Below are positions 44,521-50,308 of a stretch of 50,308 bases of DNA, piece by piece; the first letter of the stretch is position 1, and each line of letters begins with the position of its first letter. Origin of the DNA: Poronia punctata (Eukaryota > Ascomycota > Sordariomycetes > Xylariales > Xylariaceae). Under the pieces are notes generated by a model. The model was not told the origin of the DNA. It did no database searches and was given only the letters and a program-made list of their open reading frames with translations. The stretch is taken from contig MU401700.1 of NCBI GenBank assembly GCA_022579005.1, positions 1 to 50,308 on the forward strand, written 5' to 3'. The translations under genes were made by a program, and so were the position numbers.

Positions 44521-44955
44521 TATATTGTAAATTAAAATATAATTAACTTAAGAAATAAAAACTAAAAAAAACGTAAAAGTTAAAAATTTTTTAAGTTTAA
44601 AAGTCTTGCTTTTAATATTTTTATACTATTATTATATATAAAATGCGTTTTATAAAAAAAATACTTTTTTATAAAACATTTAGTTTTAATATTGCTAGTT
44701 TACTTTTTAATATAATAATAACTTTTTATTTAAAGCTATTTAAATTAATTTTAAGCTACTTATAGCACTTTAAAAATATTTTTTACTTATTTAAATTAAT
44801 TATTACTATTTTTAACTAAATAGTTTTATTTTTTAATAAATTTAAAAAGTTAATATTATTAAAATTGCTAATATTACTTAGTAACTTATTTATAGCTTTT
44901 ATAAAAGCTTTTTTAGCTTTTTTTATATATGTTTAGGCTTTTATTTTTTGTGCTA

Positions 44956-45045
44956 AAGCTAAAGGTTATAATATAATAGTTTATATTAAGCTAAAAGGTT
45001 ATAATATAGCAGCTTATACTAAGCTAAAAAGTTATGCTAAGCTAA
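44956..45045. repeat. Degenerate 32-33-bp tandem repeat in the AT block
   Basis: Units beginning AAGCTAAAAGGTTATA start at about 44956, 44988 and 45021, the last truncated, followed by a further AAGCTAAAG. They may be relics of a minisatellite or of a transposon's subterminal repeats. Confidence 0.5.
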
Positions 45046-46541
45046 AGCGTTTTATAGCTTATAGTAAAAAGTTTATATAAGCTTGCTACGCTAAGCATAA
45101 ATTTTTTGCTAATTTAACTACTTTTTACTTAAACTAAACTTTTTAAAATAATTTTAAATAATTTTACTATAAATTTAAAAGCTATAAAGCTAGCGCTTTT
45201 AGTAAAGCTTGCTATTTTTACTAAAGCTTTTTTTTTATTTTTAAAAATAACGTTATAAAAGTAAAAACAAGTTTGCTAAAAAGCTTAAAAATAAATTTTT
45301 TTTTTATTACTATTAAAAGTTTATTTTTATTATAATAAAAAATAAGTGCTAAAAAAAATTAACATTTTTATTATGCTAAAGTTTTTTAATTTTGTTTTTA
45401 TACTTTAAAAGTTTAATATTTTAGTAAATATTATAATAATATAGTAAACTATATTGCTTTTTATAAATATAGTTATATTATAGCAATAAAAAAAGTATTA
45501 AATTTATTTAGCTTAGTATATAGTGTATAGCTTTTAAGTATTGCGTTTTTAATAGCTAAAAAGCTTTTTAGCTATAAGTAATAAAAATGTTATTAGCTTA
45601 TAACACTTTTAAATTAAACTAAATTTTTACTTTTTTTTTAGCTAAAAACTTTTATATACTTATTATATTATATTTTATATATTTATTAAAAAGCTTTATA
45701 TAAAATTAAAAAGTTTATTTTTTTTATAAAATATAAGTGCAACTTAATAACATTATTTATTAATTTACTTAGTAAAGTAATATAAATATTATAGTTATAG
45801 TTATAAAAAATAAAATAATTAGCTTATTTAGTTTTATAAAACAAGTAGGTTTTTATAAAGTATAAAATATAAGCTTTTTAATTATTATTAAATTTTTTTT
45901 ATATTTAATTTTAAGCTTTATTAAACTAACTTTTTATTATTAAATAAACTATATAAGCTTAATAAAATAATAAATTATTAATTAAATAAAGTAGCTTAGC
46001 TAGTAAAAGCTTTAAAGTAAAAGTAAGTTAAATAAAGCTATAGCTTTTTTTATAAAAAATATTAGCAACTTTTAAATTAATTTATAGCTATTAATTTTTA
46101 TAGTTATTTTTAGCTTTACTATTTAAGTTAAAAAATTAACTTTGCTACTTTTACTTAATTTTAAAAATATTGTTTTTATTTATATAAAAAACGCAAATTT
46201 GCTATAATATTATTAAAAATTTATTTTTAAAAGCCTTTTTAAAATTAAATTAAAAATTAGTAAAAAATATTTTAAGTTAAAAAAAATTATAATTTTTTAT
46301 AAAGTTATAAATAGCTTTTATAAAAAACTTAAAGCTAGCTATATTTTTAAAAAGTAAAACGCTAAAGCTTAAAAAAGTTAATATTTTTAAAAAAAACCTA
46401 CTTATAATAATAGCTAATAACATTTTAAACTTATTAATATAATAAGTATAGTTAATACTAATAACTTATAGCTAGTACTGCTAAAAGTATAAAGTCTAGC
46501 TATAAAGCTATATATAAGCTTTAATATAGTATAAGCTATTA

Positions 46542-46580
46542 TAACGTAATTAGCATGCATGCTAGTTACGCTTTACGTTA
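46542..46580. repeat. Imperfect palindrome within the AT block
   Basis: The centre TAGCATGCATGCTA is a perfect 14-bp palindrome, and TAACG / CGTTA at the outside continue the symmetry with a small insertion. It stands out because C and G are otherwise scarce here. Confidence 0.55.
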
Positions 46581-49500
46581 TAAGGTAGTTATAAGACTAA
46601 AAGGGGTTAGCTTGATTTTTGTTTTTATATATATAGCTATTATTTTTGCGTTACTTTTTAAACCTAGATATTTAGCTATTTATTGTATACTTAATATACT
46701 AAGTTATGCTTTTTAAAATACCTTTATAAAGCTGTAATTAATATAAAGCCTTTAAAACCTAGTTAATGCGTTTACTTTAGCTAGACCTTTTTTAGTATAA
46801 AGTTAAAGTAATTTTTAGAAATTTTTAATTTTTATTGCAATAGTAATTTTGCTTAAATATAAAACTTATAAAAGTTTTTTTTTATAAAATAAACTATATA
46901 AAAAAAAAAAAAGCTAGAAATTAATAATGTGCTTATATATATAAACGCGCGCAAGCTAAAAGTGTAGTAAATTTTTAATATTATTAATATTTAACTAAAA
47001 AAATAAAAATAAAATACTAGCTTACTTTAAACTTTAAAAACTATAAAAATTAGCTAAAAGCTTTAATATAAAAGCAACGTATTATAAAAAAGCTTTAAAA
47101 ATAACTAAGTTATTATAGTTTAAAACTAAGCAATAAAAGCTATATAAATTAAGCTATAAAGCTAAAACTATAAAATATAACTTAGCTAGCTTACTACTTT
47201 TAGTTTAATAAAACTATAAGATTATAACTTAAAAAATACTTTTAATAGCAATTTAAAAAAACTAAAAATATAAAAAAACTAAAAAAAAACTAGAAAATAA
47301 GTAGCTAAAAAACTAGCAAAACTAGAAAATAAGCAACAAAAAAACTAAAAAAACTAAAAAAATTTAAATACTATAATAAATAAAAAAAGGTAGCATATTT
47401 TATAAAGTGTAAAAAAGTTTGCTATACTTAAAGCTGTATATATATAAGCTAGCAATTAAAAACTAAAGCAACTTAAAAATTAAACTTTTAATAAAAACTT
47501 TAAAAATTAATAGCTTGCTTAAGTAAAAACTTTTAAAATTTTAATTAAATATAAATACTAGCTAATAACTTTTTATTATATTTTTTTTCTTTTTTAATTA
47601 ATATTAGCTTTTTAACGCATTTATACTTTATTATTTTAGCTTATATTATTTTATATAGTTTTTTTTATTTAATATATTGCTTTTTATAAAACTTTATAAT
47701 TTTATAAATAAAAACTATAATTTAAGCTGCTACTTTATACTACTTAGACTTTTTGCTTTAAAACAATATTAAAGTAGTTTATTAAACTTTATTTTTATTT
47801 AAAAAGTAATATTTTTAACTATTTACTTATACTTAGCTAGCTTTATTTTATTTTTTATTATTAACTTAAAGCTTAAAGCTTTTAAGTTAGCTAAAACTTT
47901 TACTTTATTATTACTTTTTATTTAAAAACTTATTTTAACTTTTATTTTTAGTGCTTTAATTATAAGCTATAAAAGCTTAACTTTAGTTTTTATTAACTAT
48001 TTTGCTATTTTTTTATATAACTTTTATATTTTTTAATAATATATAACTTATTTTAACTTTTTAAAGCGTTTTAACTTTTTTTTTAATAGTATTAAAGCAA
48101 TAAACTAGCTTAAAAAAGTTTTTTATTACTTTAATAATTATTATATAACTTTAAAAGCTTATATTTAACTATTGCTTTAATATGCTTTAACTTATAAAGT
48201 TTATAAGTAGTTAATTTTTTTTTTAAAAAACTATATAAATTAAAATATTGTTTATAGCGCTATTAAACATTATTTTTATTTAAATAATTTTAAATAAAAG
48301 TCTTTTACTATTGCTATACTTTATAACTATAAAAAAATATTTTAGTTAAATAATATTAAAAGCTTATATAAATATTTTTAATAATATTGTTTTTTTTACT
48401 AAAATGTTAAAGCTTATAATAAGCTTTATTTTAATAACGTTATAGTTTAAAGCTTTTTATAAAAAATACTTAACTTTATAATTTAAGCTATTTTTTTTTT
48501 TTATTAACTAAGATTTAATAACTTTAAATAACTTACTTATAAAAACCTTTATAATAAGCTTAACTTTTAAGCAATAAACAAATTTTACTTTTAAAAATAT
48601 TAAAAATAAAGTAAAAAAAATCTTAGCTTATTTAAAAAAAAGTCTAAGCTTTTTAAAAAACTTAATAAGCTTTTTTATTTATACTTTATTAAAATTATTA
48701 TAGCTTAGCTTAAAAATTAATAAAATGCTTAATAAGTAAAAAGTATAGCTATAGTTAATAGCTAGCTAGTAACTATTATAAAATAAAAGCTTATTATTAT
48801 TATAAATAACTTTACTTTATATTTTTATAAAATTAAAATTATAATAAGTTAGCTAAAAATTATTATAAAAAAATAATAAAAAATAATAAATTAACTAGCT
48901 TCCTAGCTTTTTATTAATTATAATTAGCAAGGTATATAAGCTATAATATATTTAATAAACTAGTAAAGTAGCTATAGTAAATAAAAATAAAAAAGTTATT
49001 AAAGCTATTTAAATTAAAAAGTATTTAGTTATAAGTATTAAGTATATTTAAAAAACTTTTACTTATAATAAAACTATTTAAAAGTATATAACTTTAATAA
49101 AAACAAAATTATATACTTTAATAGTTAGTAGTACTTTAAAAAAAAGCGCTTGCTTAAGCATATTTAATATATTGCTTTACTTAGTAATGTTATTATATTT
49201 AGCTAAAAGTATAAAAGTATTAAAATTAAAGCATTATGCTATATTTAAAAAAATAACTTAGCTAATAACTATAACTTTTATTTTTTAGCATATTATAAAC
49301 TTAAAAAGCGTAATTTAATTTTATAAAATATAGCTTTTAAAATAGTATAATAATTATAAATAAAGTATATTTAACTAGTATAAGTAGCTAATGCTTAAAA
49401 TTAATAAAATGCTTTAGCTATAAAAAACGTTACTAATATTAAACTTTTTGCTTATATTAGCAATATAAGCATAGTTAAAGCTTTGCGTTAAAATAATAAC

Positions 49501-50308
49501 TTATTTATATATAAAAGCAAAAGCTATGTTTATATAAACTAAATTTAAAATTTTATTTATATTACTACTATTAACTTTAATAATATAAAGGTTATAAAAA
49601 AAGTTAAAAAAGGTAATAATAAAATAGCTATTAAAATATTTGCTATTAACTAATATAAGCTACTTTTTATATAAGTTTACTTTTACTAAAAGCTTATAAA
49701 AATTTTTGCTTAAAAAAACAAAAATATTTTATTATAATTAAATATTTAACTAATTACTTTAAAAGTTAAAATGTTTAATTTACTTTTTATTACTATAAAA
49801 AATATATTTAAAAGTAAAAAAGCTAATATAAAATAAGCGCTTAATATTTATATAAAGGCTTAATAGTTATAAAATATTAAAGTTAATAAGCTACTTTTAA
49901 AAAAAGTTAATATTATATTTAAAAATATAATTTTTAAAGTACTAAGCTATGCTAATATATTAATTTATTAAATTAGCTATATTATTTAAAACGTTATAGT
50001 TAAAAGTAAAGAAATTATTTATATAGCGCTTAAAAATAGTAAATACTAATTTAGCTAAAAAAGTAAAAGTTAAGTTTTAATTAATGCTATAAACTTTAGC
50101 AAGCTGCCTAGCTTATAGCTTAATATAATTATGCTTTTAAAATTAACTAATTATTTTATAGCTTTAGTTTAGTAAATTAAATTTTAGCTTATTAAAAATA
50201 TATTATAATAAGTAACTAATATAAGCAGCTATTTTTATATTAATATTATAATAGTTACTTTTAATATTTTATAAAATAATATTTAACTAAGTGCTTAAAG
50301 CTTTAATT

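Larger units (their letters stand above)
44521..50308. repeat. AT-rich, RIP-like relic block (right)
   Basis: 5.8 kb of nearly pure A/T sequence running to the end of the window, with no open frame of 60 codons on either strand. Almost all remaining C is in CpT and almost all G in ApG (AGCT, GCT, ACT), with few CpA or CpG. This is the expected residue of RIP, which changes CpA first. No transposon protein can be read. Shared vocabulary with the left block (for example TTAGCTAAAGGTTATA) suggests the same process or element family. Confidence 0.8.

Overview
ORGANISM. The window looks like nuclear DNA of a filamentous ascomycete (Pezizomycotina, most likely Sordariomycetes). Introns are short (mostly 51-194 bp, one of 390 bp) with GTRNGT donors, CTAAC/CTGAC-type branch sites and YAG acceptors. 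Several proteins belong to families I know mainly from Pezizomycotina. Normal-composition genic DNA lies between two extremely AT-rich blocks in which remaining C is mostly in CpT and CpA/CpG is scarce, as expected after repeat-induced point mutation (RIP). No species can be named from the sequence alone. LAYOUT. 1-2490: AT-rich, stop-laden relic DNA with a structured patch at about 1490-2420 (CCTAA/TTAGG pentamer arrays in inverted orientation, a CCTAGT hexamer array, tandem 13-bp palindromes). 3.7-16.7 kb: five minus-strand genes: a CmcJ/NvfI-type Fe(II)/2-oxoglutarate oxygenase, choline kinase, a CECR5-type mitochondrial HAD hydrolase, the SCO copper chaperone, and a long disordered/coiled-coil protein with no visible ATG. 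16.7-24.2 kb: a 7.5-kb gene-poor stretch. 24.2-33.2 kb: a disordered basic protein (+), tRNA-Gly(UCC) (-), a mitochondrial membrane/TPR-like protein (+), an Arb2-domain protein (-) and a small acidic hydrophilic protein (+). 33.5-37.3 kb: a peroxisomal acyl-CoA/4-coumarate-CoA ligase-like enzyme (-), divergent from an intronless PhnD-like protein of bacterial type (+). 39.7-43.4 kb: a seven-exon AlkB-type dioxygenase with a paired zinc-ribbon module and a PIP-degron-like N-terminus, preceded by a long pyrimidine-rich, ATG-free leader. 43.4-50.3 kb: an imperfect tandem duplication with poly-G tracts, then a 5.8-kb AT-rich block. HOW THE GENES RELATE. There is no obvious pathway cluster. Most genes are housekeeping: phosphatidylcholine synthesis, cytochrome oxidase copper delivery, mitochondrial proteins, peroxisomal acyl activation. 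Three are accessory: the NvfI-type oxygenase, the PhnD-like protein and the AlkB-like protein. Two of them, the oxygenase and the AlkB-like gene, are the outermost genes, next to the AT-rich blocks. Exon structures were deduced by hand from reading-frame continuity, splice consensus and conserved motifs.
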